The notes under the pieces were generated by a model, which did not search any database, was not told where the DNA came from, and worked only from the letters and a program-made list of their open reading frames with translations. A DNA stretch of 64,000 bases. Source: Nonomuraea helvata. GTDB lineage: Bacteria; Actinomycetota; Actinomycetes; Streptosporangiales; Streptosporangiaceae. Location of the stretch: contig NZ_BAAAXV010000005.1 in the NCBI RefSeq assembly GCF_039535785.1, positions 868,001 through 932,000 on the forward strand, written 5' to 3'. Position 1 is the first letter of the stretch; every line of letters starts with the position of its first letter. The translations under genes were made by a program, and so were the position numbers. Below are positions 1 to 8,487 of the stretch, in pieces.

Positions 1-535
1 GGCGGCGCAGGCCGTACACGATGGCTCCCGCCGAGTAGAGGACGCCCCCGACGGCCACCAGCACGACGGCGGCCACACCCGCGCCGTGCAGCAGCTGCGG
101 CATCACGAAGATCGCCGTCCAGCCCAGCGCCAGGTAGAGGACGGTGTAGAGCCAGCGCGGCGCGCCCATCCACAGCACCCTGAACAGCACCCCGGCCATG
201 GCCCCGCCCCAGATGACGGCGAGCACCGCGACCCGCGCCGCCCCGTCGAGCGCCAGCAGGGCGAACGGGGTGTAGGTGCCGGCGATGATCAGATAGATGT
301 TCGCATGATCGAACCGGCGCAGGAACTCCGCCAGCCGCGGACCCATCGTGCCCCGGTGATAGGTGGCCGAGATCCCGAACAACGAACCGGACGTTATGGC
401 GTAAACGGCGGCGGCCAGCCGCGCCTGCAGGGTCGGGCCGAGTGCCACGAGCACGAAGCCCGCGACCAGCGCCACGGGCAGCGCTCCGGTGTGCAACCAG
501 CCTCGCAGCCTCGGCTTGACGGTGATGGTCGTCAT
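1..535 (-). CDS. Hemolysin III / PAQR-family membrane protein, 3' end outside window
   Basis: About 178 N-terminal residues are present and the frame stays open to position 1, so the C-terminus is cut by the window edge. Translation gives successive hydrophobic helices. It contains the family's conserved stretch SATYHRG, followed by RFDHANIYLIIAGTYTP with the conserved Asp-His pair, typical of the hemolysin III (TrhA/YqfA) branch of the PAQR superfamily. These are integral membrane proteins whose precise role in bacteria is poorly defined; a lipid-hydrolase or membrane-homeostasis role has been proposed. The ATG at 533-535 was chosen because it opens the basic leader MTTITVKPRLRGWLHTG. A near-perfect palindrome lies 4 bases upstream, which suggests repressor control. 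Confidence 0.85.
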   Translation of the reverse strand, partial: MTTITVKPRLRGWLHTGALPVALVAGFVLVALGPTLQARLAAAVYAITSGSLFGISATYHRGTMGPRLAEFLRRFDHANIYLIIAGTYTPFALLALDGAARVAVLAVIWGGAMAGVLFRVLWMGAPRWLYTVLYLALGWTAIFVMPQLLHGAGVAAVVLVAVGGVLYSAGAIVYGLRR

Positions 536-538
536 GAA

Positions 539-556
539 ACCTACGGTACTGTAGGT
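539..556. promoter_or_regulatory. Near-perfect 18-bp palindrome upstream of hemolysin III gene
   Basis: The arms ACCTACGGT and ACTGTAGGT are inverted repeats with one mismatch and no spacer. The site ends 4 bases before the start codon of the leftward hemolysin III-like gene, so a bound protein would block the transcription start or ribosome loading. The arm type resembles TetR-family operators, but no regulator gene is adjacent in the window. The operator role is inferred. Confidence 0.4.
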
Positions 557-618
557 GCGAAATTCGCTACCTGTGGCGGACCGCTGAACGCGGCCCACCA
601 TAGGTTAGCTTTTGAGAG

Positions 619-2154
619 TTAAAGGCCGTTGAGGAAGCGGGCGGCGATGGGGACGGCCGCCTGGCGCCCCGAGCCGCCGTGCCGCACGAACACGCAGAAG
701 GCCAGGTCGTCCCGGTAGCCGATGAACCACGCGTGCGACCCTTCGCCGCCGTCCACCTCCGCCGTCCCCGTCTTGCCCGCCACGCCCTCCGGCAGCCCCA
801 TGTCCCTGGCCGTACCGTGATCGACCACGGCGGCCATCATGTCCCTGAGCGCGGCCACGACCTGCCCGTCCATCGGCACGTCCTTGTACGGGGTGCCGTC
901 GATGCGGCGCACCTGTGCCTCCGACAGCAGCCTGGGCGAGCGCCAGGTGCCGCTCTGCACGGCGGCGGCGACCGCGGCCATGCAGAGCGGCGTGGTGACG
1001 ACCTGGCCCTGGCCGATGGCGTCCGCGCCGAACATGTTCGGGTCGTCGGTGTCCGGCATAGTGCCGCAGGTGCCGCCGATGCCGGTCGCGATCGGCCGCC
1101 CGAACCCCCACTCGTCGGCCGTCTGACGCAGCTGGTCCGCGGTCAGCCTGGTGGTGGCCTGCTCGACGAAGGTCGTGTTGCAGGAGTAGGCGTACGCGTC
1201 GGCGAAGCTGACGAGCCCGCGGTCCACCTTGCCGTCGTTGTCGAAGGGCCGGTTGAAGGGGATCGTGTACGTGCCCGGGCACGGCACCTGCGCCGCCGGG
1301 TCGAGCCCGTTCTTGATCAGCGCCGCCGCGGTGATCGTCTTGAAGACGGAGCCGGGCGGGAAGACATCGCGTACGGCGCTGTAGTTGTCCTTGAGGCGGT
1401 CGGCGAGCGCGACGATCTCGCCGGTGCTCGGCCGGATGGCGATGATCGTGGAGTCCTCGGCCGCGTCCAGCGCCCTGGCGGCGGCGGCCTGGACGTTGCG
1501 TGACAGGGTGGTGCGTTCGACGTTCGCCTTGGGCTGGTGGGTCATGAGCTGCCTGACGGGCTGCCCCGGCACCTTCGAGACCAGCTCCCAGGCGTGCCCG
1601 GCCTGGGCGAGCTCGGGTTTGAGCTGGTTGAGGTACGAGTCCGCGTAACTGTCGTTGGGGATCCTGTCGCCCTCTCTGGTGACCAGCTCGGTCGCCGAGA
1701 CGTCGATCTCGTCCAGTTCCAGCGTGCCGCCGTCCTTGAGGAGGGGGTGCAGCGTCTCGGGGGCCCATAACACCTTCCACGCCCGGTCCCGTACGCCCAG
1801 CCGCAACGTGCTGTCGAACGGCCACGCCCCGAACTCGTCGAGCTGCCGCACCCCCGCGAACGGCACCTCGGCGGCCTCCTCCCCCACGCTCTTCAACCGC
1901 CCGGGTGTCAGCTGGATGGAGCTGACGTGGAGATTCTCCGTCAGCCGGTAATGCTGGGCGGCGAAGTCCCGGGGCGGCTGGTACACCAGGCGCTCCATGC
2001 GGGGCACGTCGCCCTTGCGCCACGCGTCGAAGTACGCCGCGGCGGTCTGGGCGGCGCTCCCCTTGACCCCGTTCGACGCCATGACAGCGAATGCACCCGC
2101 CCCAACTACCGCCAACACTGCGATAACGAGCACAATCAGCCTTCGTCGTCGCAT
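619..2154 (-). CDS. Class B penicillin-binding protein with NTF2-like N-terminal domain
   Basis: This 511-residue protein is a D,D-transpeptidase that cross-links peptidoglycan outside the membrane. It has a basic start and one N-terminal membrane anchor (about residues 7-27). An NTF2/MecA_N-like domain follows, then a PBP dimerisation region and the transpeptidase domain. The three active-site motifs are intact: S269-V-F-K272 (in PPGSVFKT), S324-C-N326 and K461-T-G463. The MecA_N-like segment relates it to the PBP2a-like branch common in actinomycetes. The ATG is preceded by a GGGAG-type ribosome site. The next gene diverges only 26 bp away, so the promoters of the pair must overlap each other's coding sequence. 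Whether it confers beta-lactam tolerance cannot be read from the sequence. Confidence 0.9.
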   Translation of the reverse strand: MRRRRLIVLVIAVLAVVGAGAFAVMASNGVKGSAAQTAAAYFDAWRKGDVPRMERLVYQPPRDFAAQHYRLTENLHVSSIQLTPGRLKSVGEEAAEVPFAGVRQLDEFGAWPFDSTLRLGVRDRAWKVLWAPETLHPLLKDGGTLELDEIDVSATELVTREGDRIPNDSYADSYLNQLKPELAQAGHAWELVSKVPGQPVRQLMTHQPKANVERTTLSRNVQAAAARALDAAEDSTIIAIRPSTGEIVALADRLKDNYSAVRDVFPPGSVFKTITAAALIKNGLDPAAQVPCPGTYTIPFNRPFDNDGKVDRGLVSFADAYAYSCNTTFVEQATTRLTADQLRQTADEWGFGRPIATGIGGTCGTMPDTDDPNMFGADAIGQGQVVTTPLCMAAVAAAVQSGTWRSPRLLSEAQVRRIDGTPYKDVPMDGQVVAALRDMMAAVVDHGTARDMGLPEGVAGKTGTAEVDGGEGSHAWFIGYRDDLAFCVFVRHGGSGRQAAVPIAARFLNGL

Positions 2155-2180
2155 ACGGTTTCTCCCAGGAGGGGATCAGC

Positions 2181-3026
2181 TTGGCACGTGGACAGCGGGA
2201 ACCGATGCCTGGCCTGTATCCGGTGACGTTCGGCGAGATCGAGCTGCTCCGGGACCTGGACAGGCAGGACGGCTGGGTGCTGTCCAAGGATGGCGTACCT
2301 CAGTCGTACGTTGATCTACAAGACCCGACATTTCTGGAATTCGAGTATGTCCGACTCATGGCGGATGTGATCGACCTTCTGCCCGACGGACCGCTGAGCT
2401 GCGTACACGTGGGCGGGGGCGCCTGCACCATCCCCCGCTACATCTCCGCCACCCGCCGCGACTCCCGCCACATCGTCATCGAGCCCGACGGCCTCCTGGT
2501 CAATCTCGTCCGCGAGCAGCTGGACCTGCGGTCGGTGCCCAAGCTGAAGGTCATCGTCGAGGGCGGCCGGGAGGGCACCGCCAAGATCTGGGACGCGTCG
2601 GCGGACCTGGTGGTGCTGGACGCCTTCACGGGGGCGACGATGCCGGTGGAGCTGGCCACGACGGAGTACATGGGCGACCTCGCCAGGGTCCTCCGGCCGT
2701 CCGGCACCCTGTTGATCAACATGGCCGACGGGAAGGGCCTCGCCTTCGCCAGGCGCCTGCTCGCCACGGTGACGCGCACGTTCGGCCACGTGGCCCTGCT
2801 GGCGGAGCCGGGCATCATGCGCGGGCGCCGCTTCGGCAACCTGATCGTGGCGGCCTCGCGTACGGCCCTGCCCGTGGACCTGATGACCCGCCGCGCGGCG
2901 GGCGGCCTCACGCAGGCGAGATGCGTGTACGGGGAGGCGCTGACGAAGTTCATCGCGGGCGCCGCCCCGATCAAGGACGGCGACCCGGTCCTGGCCCCGG
3001 TCCCGCCGCCCGCCGTCTTCGGCTGA
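2181..3026 (+). CDS. Spermidine synthase-like (SpeE-fold) protein
   Basis: The protein has 281 residues with a Rossmann methyltransferase fold of the polyamine-synthase type. VHVGGGACTIPRY forms the nucleotide-binding glycine loop, IEPDG is the acidic end of strand 2, and VVLDAFTG sits where polyamine synthases carry the catalytic Asp. Actinomycetes have many such proteins without proven aminopropyltransferase activity, so the substrate is unknown. The TTG at 2181 was chosen because AGGAGGGG lies 6 bases upstream. An ATG at 2208 (MPGLYPV) is the alternative start and would give a better spacing from the divergent PBP gene. Confidence 0.8.
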   Translation: MARGQREPMPGLYPVTFGEIELLRDLDRQDGWVLSKDGVPQSYVDLQDPTFLEFEYVRLMADVIDLLPDGPLSCVHVGGGACTIPRYISATRRDSRHIVIEPDGLLVNLVREQLDLRSVPKLKVIVEGGREGTAKIWDASADLVVLDAFTGATMPVELATTEYMGDLARVLRPSGTLLINMADGKGLAFARRLLATVTRTFGHVALLAEPGIMRGRRFGNLIVAASRTALPVDLMTRRAAGGLTQARCVYGEALTKFIAGAAPIKDGDPVLAPVPPPAVFG

Positions 3027-3082
3027 CCGCCGACGCGAGAAGCCGGCCCCTGCCGCCGATCAGGAGTGGGCGGGTGCGCCCA

Positions 3083-3529
3083 TCACATCAGAAGGTTCTT
3101 GGCATAGCAGAAGACCAGCGTCTGGCCTGCGTACTTGCCGTAGGGCTCGATCCGCTCATAGCCGGAGCTCTCGTAGAGGGCGACAGCCTCGGGCTGGCGG
3201 ACTCCGGTGGCCAGGCGCATCCGGTCGTACCCCAGCTCCACCGCGAGCTCCTCCAGGGCCTTCAGCAGGGACCGTGCGACGCCGCGCCCCCGGAAGCGGG
3301 GGTCGACGTACATGCGCTTGAGCTCGCCGGTCGCGCCCTCGCCCGGTTGCACGGCGCCGCAGCCGACGGCGACCCGGTCGACCACGGCCACCAGGAATCT
3401 CGCGTCGGCGTGCACGCCCGAGCGGCCCTCGGGGCCGTACCTGGCGACCAGCTCGGCGAAGGCCGCGTCCAGGAGCGCGGCGAGCCCGGTATCCGCAGGG
3501 GCACGTTCCTCGATCAGCATGCGGGCCAT
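3083..3529 (-). CDS. GNAT-family N-acetyltransferase
   Basis: About 148 residues with the GNAT core. The acetyl-CoA-binding motif reads RFRGRGVARSLL, preceded by the strand ELKRMYVDP and followed by VRQPEAVALYESSGYERIEPYG. The acceptor substrate is unknown; such proteins acetylate small amines or proteins in the cytoplasm. An upstream ATG at 3601 would run into the response regulator gene, so the start at 3529 (MARMLIEE) or 3520 (MLIEERAP) is preferred. The gene begins 13 bp after the response regulator stop and may be the third gene of that operon. Confidence 0.85.
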   Translation of the reverse strand: MARMLIEERAPADTGLAALLDAAFAELVARYGPEGRSGVHADARFLVAVVDRVAVGCGAVQPGEGATGELKRMYVDPRFRGRGVARSLLKALEELAVELGYDRMRLATGVRQPEAVALYESSGYERIEPYGKYAGQTLVFCYAKNLLM

Positions 3530-3542
3530 CCTAGAAAGCCCA

Positions 3543-4226
3543 CTAGGACACATCGGGGCCGAGGTAGGCGAGCACGGCGGCCACCCGCCTGTGCACGTCA
3601 CCGCTGTTCTCCAGCCCGAGCTTGGTGAAGATCGCGTTGACGTTCTTCTCCACCGACGAGATCGACAGGTGCAGGGCCCTGGCGATGGCCGAGTTGGAGC
3701 GGCCGTGCGCCATCTCCCTCAGCACATCCCGCTCACGTGCCGTCAGCGCCTCCCGCTGCCCCCGTACGTCGCGCCTGGCGAGGAGCCCCTCCACCACCTT
3801 CGGGTCGATGACCGAGCCGCCGGAGGCGACCGCCCTGATCGCTCCGAGCAGCTCGTCGAGGTCCCCCACGCGGTCCTTGAGGAGGTACGCGTAACCCTCC
3901 GTACCGTGCTTGAACAGCTCGAACGCGAACAACGTGTCCGAGAACTGCGACAGCACCACCACCCCGACGGCCGGATGGGCGGCGCGGATGCGGTGGGCCG
4001 CGTCTATGCCCTCGAAACCGGGCCGCCAGTCCCCGCCCGGCATGCGGATGTCGGTGATCACGACGTCGGGGGCGAGGCGGCGGACGGCATCGAGGAGCTC
4101 GTCGGCGTTGCCCACCGCGCCGACGACGGTCACCTCGCCCGACATGTCGAGCAGCTGGCGGGTGCCCTCGCGTACCAGGTAGTGGTCGTCCGCCACCACC
4201 GTACGGATGGGCGCGAGATCATCCAT
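3543..4226 (-). CDS. NarL/LuxR-family response regulator
   Basis: This 227-residue regulator has a receiver domain (residues 7-130) with the acidic pair D13-D14, phospho-acceptor D59 in VVITDIRMP and the lysine in LLKDR. A C-terminal LuxR helix-turn-helix follows (about 160-220, LTARERDVLREMAHGRSNSAIARAL). The start overlaps the end of the sensor kinase gene by 8 bp, so the two are translationally coupled and form one system. The signal and targets are not visible. The divergent serine hydrolase gene at 6118 is a plausible target because of position alone. Confidence 0.92.
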   Translation of the reverse strand: MDDLAPIRTVVADDHYLVREGTRQLLDMSGEVTVVGAVGNADELLDAVRRLAPDVVITDIRMPGGDWRPGFEGIDAAHRIRAAHPAVGVVVLSQFSDTLFAFELFKHGTEGYAYLLKDRVGDLDELLGAIRAVASGGSVIDPKVVEGLLARRDVRGQREALTARERDVLREMAHGRSNSAIARALHLSISSVEKNVNAIFTKLGLENSGDVHRRVAAVLAYLGPDVS

Positions 4227-5958
4227 CGGCCGGCACCCACGCGGTCAAACGCGTCCCCTTCCCCGGCGAGCTGTCCACGGTCAGGCCGCCGCCGAGGGCG
4301 TCCAGCCGGTCGGACAGCGTCGCCAGCCCTCTGCGATCGGTGGCGGACGGGTCGAAGCCCGTGCCGTCGTCGGCGACCGTGGCGCGCAGGCGGCCGTCCG
4401 CCTGCGACAGGCGTACGTCTATGGTGGCGGCCGCCGCGTGCTTGAGCGCGTTGGCCACCGCCTCGCTCACGGTGAAGTACATGGCGCCCTCGATCTCGTC
4501 GGCGAACCGCCTGGACCGCAAGGAGGATGGAACGGACACCGTGGTCTGCACGGGCAGGCGGGAGCAGCGCTCCTCCACGGCCTCCACCAGGCCGCCCTGG
4601 CTGAGCGCGGACGGGTGGATGCCGGCCGCCAGCTCGCGCAGGTCGGCGAGCGTCTGGCGGGCCTGTTCACGCAGGTGGGCAAGCGTGTCGGGGCCCGCTC
4701 CCGTGGCGCGGGCCAGCTCCAGCCCGGCGATGAGCGCGACGAGCTGCTGCTGCACGCCGTCGTGGATGTTGCGCTCAATGCGACGGCGCTCCGCCTCCTG
4801 CGCGTTGACCAGCCGGGTGACCAGGCCCGCGCTCTGGATGGCGAGGCCGGCGGGCACGGCCAGGGCCTCCAGGAGCCGCTTGTCCTCACGGGTCAGGGAG
4901 CGGGGCAGCGAGCGGGGCAGTGGGCCCGTGACGAGCGGTGGGCCGCATTCGATCCGCCCGAGTCCGCCGCGTACCGGCACCGCCAGCACCGCCGCGCCCT
5001 CCTCCTTGCCGGCGACCACGCGCCGTCCGTCCGCGAGTGTCACGGCCGCCCACCTGACCTCCAGCCCGGTACGCACGGCCGCGGCCAGCCGTCCGAGCAG
5101 CTCCACGGGCTCGGGCGCGTCGTCGAGCGCCGTGCCGAGGTCGGACAGCACCTCGTCCACCGTCGGGCGCACGTCGAACATCAGGTGCAGCCGCGATCCC
5201 CTGATGCCGATCCTGATGTCGAGCAGCCGGTGCCGGACGACCGCCACCCCGATGGCCGCCGGCAGCGCCCCGATCAGCATCATCACCCCCGCCAGCCCTG
5301 ACACCCACGTCCCCGAGCTCAGCAACAGCACGCCCCCGGCCAGGCTCAGGGTCACGCCGCCGACCATCCAGGCGTACTGCCCACGCTCCGCCTGCTCGCT
5401 GCGCCGCCAGCGCACCACCAGCCCGCAGAACACGGTCACCGCCATGATCCACGTGACGAACTGCGCGACACCGGCCACGAGGAGGGCCACCAGGGGCTTG
5501 TCCAGCATCTCGTACGGCTTGATGCCGGTGAAGGTCAGCCCGACGCCGTGCACGGCGACGGCGACGCCCGAGATCCACGCGACGGGCCGCCATCGGCGCG
5601 AGGGCAGCCGCCCGTCGGGGAAGAGCAGCGGTACGAAGATCCATGTCAGGCCGTAGAAGCCGGCGGACATGCAGCTGAGCAGGGTGACCAGGAGATGGGG
5701 ATACCCGCCGCGGGCCGACAGCCCCAGGCCGAGCGCGCCGAGCCCGAGGCACAGCGCGGCGGCGAGCAGGAGCCAGCCGTAGCGGACCTCCGGACGTCTG
5801 ACCGCCAGCAGCAACCCGAGCGTGGGCAGAATCAGGCCGAGCGCGATGAACATCCACTGGGTCGCCGGGGCAGGCAGCCCGCTCTCCAGCAACGCGCCGG
5901 CCACGAGGCCCCCGGCCGCGATCGTCGCCAGCAGCCCGGCCACCAGCCTGGAACTCAT
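4219..5958 (-). CDS. LiaS/NarL-type membrane sensor histidine kinase
   Basis: The protein has 579 residues. The N-terminal third is a run of hydrophobic helices (about eight between residues 5 and 255), the middle has a GAF-like segment, and then comes a HisKA_3 dimerisation domain with phospho-acceptor H399 in ERNIHDGVQQQL. The C-terminal HATPase domain has the N-box SEAVANALKHA and the G-box VADDGTGFD. It phosphorylates the adjacent response regulator, with whose gene it overlaps. The multi-helix sensor suggests detection of a membrane or envelope signal. Confidence 0.9.
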   Translation of the reverse strand: MSSRLVAGLLATIAAGGLVAGALLESGLPAPATQWMFIALGLILPTLGLLLAVRRPEVRYGWLLLAAALCLGLGALGLGLSARGGYPHLLVTLLSCMSAGFYGLTWIFVPLLFPDGRLPSRRWRPVAWISGVAVAVHGVGLTFTGIKPYEMLDKPLVALLVAGVAQFVTWIMAVTVFCGLVVRWRRSEQAERGQYAWMVGGVTLSLAGGVLLLSSGTWVSGLAGVMMLIGALPAAIGVAVVRHRLLDIRIGIRGSRLHLMFDVRPTVDEVLSDLGTALDDAPEPVELLGRLAAAVRTGLEVRWAAVTLADGRRVVAGKEEGAAVLAVPVRGGLGRIECGPPLVTGPLPRSLPRSLTREDKRLLEALAVPAGLAIQSAGLVTRLVNAQEAERRRIERNIHDGVQQQLVALIAGLELARATGAGPDTLAHLREQARQTLADLRELAAGIHPSALSQGGLVEAVEERCSRLPVQTTVSVPSSLRSRRFADEIEGAMYFTVSEAVANALKHAAAATIDVRLSQADGRLRATVADDGTGFDPSATDRRGLATLSDRLDALGGGLTVDSSPGKGTRLTAWVPADG

Positions 5959-6004
5959 AGGCCCCCATCGTCGCGGGCGTCCGGGAGATCGTCTATGAGG
6001 TTAT

Positions 6005-6030
6005 CCGCATATTTCCTGCGGCCATCCGCA
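6005..6030. promoter_or_regulatory. Alternating CCGCA/TGCGG repeats in the kinase-hydrolase intergenic region
   Basis: CCGCA (6005-6009), TGCGG (6017-6021) and CCGCA (6026-6030) alternate with spacers of 7 and 4 bases, giving two overlapping short inverted repeats between the divergent sensor kinase and serine hydrolase genes. This could be a response-regulator site, but pentamers are common in this GC-rich DNA. Confidence 0.25.
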
Positions 6031-6117
6031 CCTGCGAGAACGGCGGCCCGCTTGGTGGCCCGCGCTCTCGTGCCCCGGTTCGCTGGAAACACCCGAAACC
6101 CGAATCGAGGAGGATCC

Positions 6118-7455
6118 ATGTCGAAGCCCGCCCGCGTTCTGGCGGCGGCCGCGGTGGCGGTCGCCGCGACGGCGTGCGTGAGCGCGCCCGTCCCGGCCCA
6201 GGCCACGGTCACCCCTGCCACCGCCGTGGCCGCGCCGGAGATCCCCGACACGCCTGTCGGCAGGCAATTGCGCTGGCTGCTCGACGCCGTCTCCCGTACA
6301 CCGATCGCCGAGAGCGAGCTGGCGGGGCACTTCGCCGCCGGCTTCCTCAAAGACATCCCCGCCGACCAGATCAACCAGGTCCTGGCGGCTTTCCAGGGCA
6401 TGCGGCTGGAACGGCTCGCGCAGTCGCAGGACCGGGCGCTGGTGGCGGCGGTCGTGGCGGCAGGCACGTCGCACGAGGTCGTGCTCTCCGTGGACGCCGC
6501 CGGTCTGATCGACGGCCTGCAGTTCCGCGCCCCGGAGCCCAAGAGCTGGGCCGAGCTGGACGAACGCCTCGGCAAGGTGGCGTCCCAGGCCGGCTTCATG
6601 GCGGCCGAGCTGGGCAAGGGCGGAGCCTGCCGCCCGGTGCACGCCGTCGCCCGCGGCACGGCCCGCCCGCTCGGGTCGATGTTCAAGCTGTACGTGCTCG
6701 GCGCGGTGGCCGAGCGCATCCGCGGGGGCGCGTTCGGCTGGGACACCCGGCTCACGATCACACCCGAGCTGAAGAGCCTGCCGTCCGGCGAGCTGCAGAA
6801 CCGCCCGGACGGCAGCAAGGTCTCCGTCCTGGAGGCCGCCAGGCTGATGATCTCCATCAGCGACAACACCGCCACCGACCTGCTGATCCACAAGGTGGGC
6901 CGCAAGACGGTCGAGCGCACGATGCGGGCCTGGGGCGGGCATGACAAGCGCAACGTGCCTTTCCTCACGACGAGGGAGCTGTCCGTACTCAAGGGCGCCG
7001 ACTATCCCCGCCATGCCAAGCGCTACCTGTCGCTGGGGACGGCGGAGCGGCGCGCGTACCTGGACGAGGTCGTCGCCAAGGTGCCGCTGTCCGGCATCAC
7101 CGGGTGGACCGCGCCGCGCGAGCTGGACACGCTCGAGTGGTACGGCTCCCCCGCCGATCTCTGCGAGGTCTACTCGCATCTGGCGATGCTGCCCGACGAG
7201 CACATCGGCCAGGTGCTGTCCATCAACGACGCCGGGCTGAGGCTGGACAAGGGCCGGTGGCCGTCGGTGTGGCACAAGGGCGGCTCGGAGCCGGGCGTGT
7301 TCGACCTGAGCTACCTCGCCCGGTCATCGGACGGCAGGACGTACTTCGTCACGGCGATGGCGACCGACCCGAGCAGGCCGTTCGACGAGACCAAGGCGGC
7401 CCGGGAACTCCTCGCGCTGAGCCGCGGCGCGTTCACCCTCGTCAAGGAGCGCTGA
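6118..7455 (+). CDS. Secreted class A beta-lactamase-fold serine hydrolase (ORF12/Cpe-like)
   Basis: This 445-residue exported protein has an alanine-rich signal segment ending near ATAC, which may be a weak lipobox. Residues 45-150 resemble the NTF2-like N-terminal domain of ORF12 from the clavulanic acid clusters. The C-terminal domain has the penicilloyl-serine transferase fold with S187-M-F-K190, S248-D-N250 and K387-G-G. The clear class A signature carrying Glu166 is absent, so efficient beta-lactam hydrolysis is unlikely, and an esterase or binding role is possible. The start is set by GAGGAGG at 6107-6113. It diverges from the two-component operon. The next gene begins 16 bases after its stop in the same frame. 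Confidence 0.82.
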   Translation: MSKPARVLAAAAVAVAATACVSAPVPAQATVTPATAVAAPEIPDTPVGRQLRWLLDAVSRTPIAESELAGHFAAGFLKDIPADQINQVLAAFQGMRLERLAQSQDRALVAAVVAAGTSHEVVLSVDAAGLIDGLQFRAPEPKSWAELDERLGKVASQAGFMAAELGKGGACRPVHAVARGTARPLGSMFKLYVLGAVAERIRGGAFGWDTRLTITPELKSLPSGELQNRPDGSKVSVLEAARLMISISDNTATDLLIHKVGRKTVERTMRAWGGHDKRNVPFLTTRELSVLKGADYPRHAKRYLSLGTAERRAYLDEVVAKVPLSGITGWTAPRELDTLEWYGSPADLCEVYSHLAMLPDEHIGQVLSINDAGLRLDKGRWPSVWHKGGSEPGVFDLSYLARSSDGRTYFVTAMATDPSRPFDETKAARELLALSRGAFTLVKER

Positions 7456-7470
7456 CCGGACTGGCAATTT

Positions 7471-7809
7471 ATGGGCGCCGCCGGCGACGACGGCCTCAGC
7501 ATCGGAGAGCTGGCCCAGTCGGCGGGCGTGAGCTCGAGGAACGTGACAGGACTTGTCGACACATTGGAGAAGGACGGGCTCGTCCGCCGGGTTCAGGACC
7601 CGCGCGACCGGCGTTCGGTGCTCGCCAGGATCACCCCCGACGGGCGGGCCTGGATCGAGGCGTTCAGGAAGCCGTCGCAGCTCGCCATGGCGGCGATCTT
7701 CCGGGGGTTCTCGCCCGAGGAGCTGACCTCGCTGCGCCACCTGTGCCTGCGGCTGGCCGACAACCAGCAGCGGCTGGCCGAGCACCTGAGCGCCCAGGAG
7801 GCCCGATGA
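7471..7809 (+). CDS. MarR-family regulator, N-terminally short
   Basis: The 112 residues cover the winged helix-turn-helix of a MarR protein: LSIGELAQSAGVSSRNVTGL (recognition region), DTLEKDGLVRR, and the wing with DPRDRR, then the C-terminal dimerisation helices. MarR proteins are normally about 140-160 residues, and the first dimerisation helix is missing. The five codons after the upstream stop, read in the same frame, give PDWQF. That looks like the missing lead-in to the ATG residue (QWxxM-type motif). No ribosome site precedes the ATG. This is either a 5'-truncated remnant or a gene translated by coupling to the upstream hydrolase. It overlaps the next gene by ATGA. Confidence 0.65.
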   Translation: MGAAGDDGLSIGELAQSAGVSSRNVTGLVDTLEKDGLVRRVQDPRDRRSVLARITPDGRAWIEAFRKPSQLAMAAIFRGFSPEELTSLRHLCLRLADNQQRLAEHLSAQEAR

Positions 7810-8165
7810 GCGCGCGCGAGGTCGTCAGGGCCTATCACGACGCCCGGTTCCGGGGTGACGTGGCCGCCGCCGCGGCGCTGGTGGGCGAGCCGTTCTCGTT
7901 CAGGAGCCCGTTCATCGCCTCCGCGGACCCCGCCGGTCACCTGGCGGGACTGGAGGGGTTCCTGCGGGTGGTGACGGAGGTGGAGATGATCAGCGAGCTG
8001 TACGGCGAGTCGGAGGCGACGCTCGTCTACGACGTGCACACGGCGACGCCCGCTGGGATCCAGCGGACGGCCGAGCACTTCAGGCTGCACGACGGCAAGA
8101 TCACCTCGATCATGCTGATCTTCGACGCGGCACCGTGGCAGCCGATGGCGGCGGCGATCAGGTGA
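7806..8165 (+). CDS. SnoaL/NTF2-like protein
   Basis: 119 residues with the cone-shaped SnoaL/NTF2 pattern: VVRAYHDARFRGDVAAAAALV at the start and a final strand pair AEHFRLHDGKITSIMLIFD. Members include ketosteroid-isomerase-like enzymes and binding proteins; no catalytic dyad is obvious. The ATG overlaps the MarR stop (ATGA), so the two are coupled. Its 3' end overlaps the convergent SnoaL-like gene by 8 bp. Confidence 0.75.
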   Translation: MSAREVVRAYHDARFRGDVAAAAALVGEPFSFRSPFIASADPAGHLAGLEGFLRVVTEVEMISELYGESEATLVYDVHTATPAGIQRTAEHFRLHDGKITSIMLIFDAAPWQPMAAAIR

Positions 8166-8487
8166 GCGGCATGGCGGCCGCCGTCTGGCGCCAGATCCTG
8201 CCGTCCCTGATCACCAAGGTGCCGTACGTGGTGACGCGGTTGCCGTTGATCGTCATCAGGGCGTTGTAGAAGATCACGTCGTCGGTCGTCCGCGACGAGA
8301 CGATCTCGTCGACCCGGGGCTCCGCCGAGAAGTACGCCGTGAACAGGTCCTTGATCTCGGCGAGCCCCCGGGCGACGCGGTCGAGGCGGACGACCGTGGC
8401 GTCGTCGTGGTACTGGCTCAGCAGGGCCTCCAGGTCGCGGTCGGCGATGGCGGCAAGCTGGCGGTCGAACAGGTCCTCGGGGGTCAT
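8158..8487 (-). CDS. SnoaL/NTF2-like protein
   Basis: 109 residues starting MTPEDLFDRQLAAIADRDLEALLSQY, followed by HDDATVVR and the terminal strands YGTLVIRDGRIWRQ, a typical SnoaL-like fold. It is not a close copy of the rightward gene it faces. The start codon overlaps the stop of the LtrA gene by 4 bp, indicating a two-gene operon. The substrate is unknown. Confidence 0.75.
   Translation of the reverse strand: MTPEDLFDRQLAAIADRDLEALLSQYHDDATVVRLDRVARGLAEIKDLFTAYFSAEPRVDEIVSSRTTDDVIFYNALMTINGNRVTTYGTLVIRDGRIWRQTAAAMPLT

Noticed and set aside
6118..7455. Calling the serine hydrolase a true class A beta-lactamase
   Set aside because: SxxK, SDN and KGG are present, but the Glu166 region is not recognisable and the N-terminal domain matches the ORF12-type proteins, which are not classical beta-lactamases.
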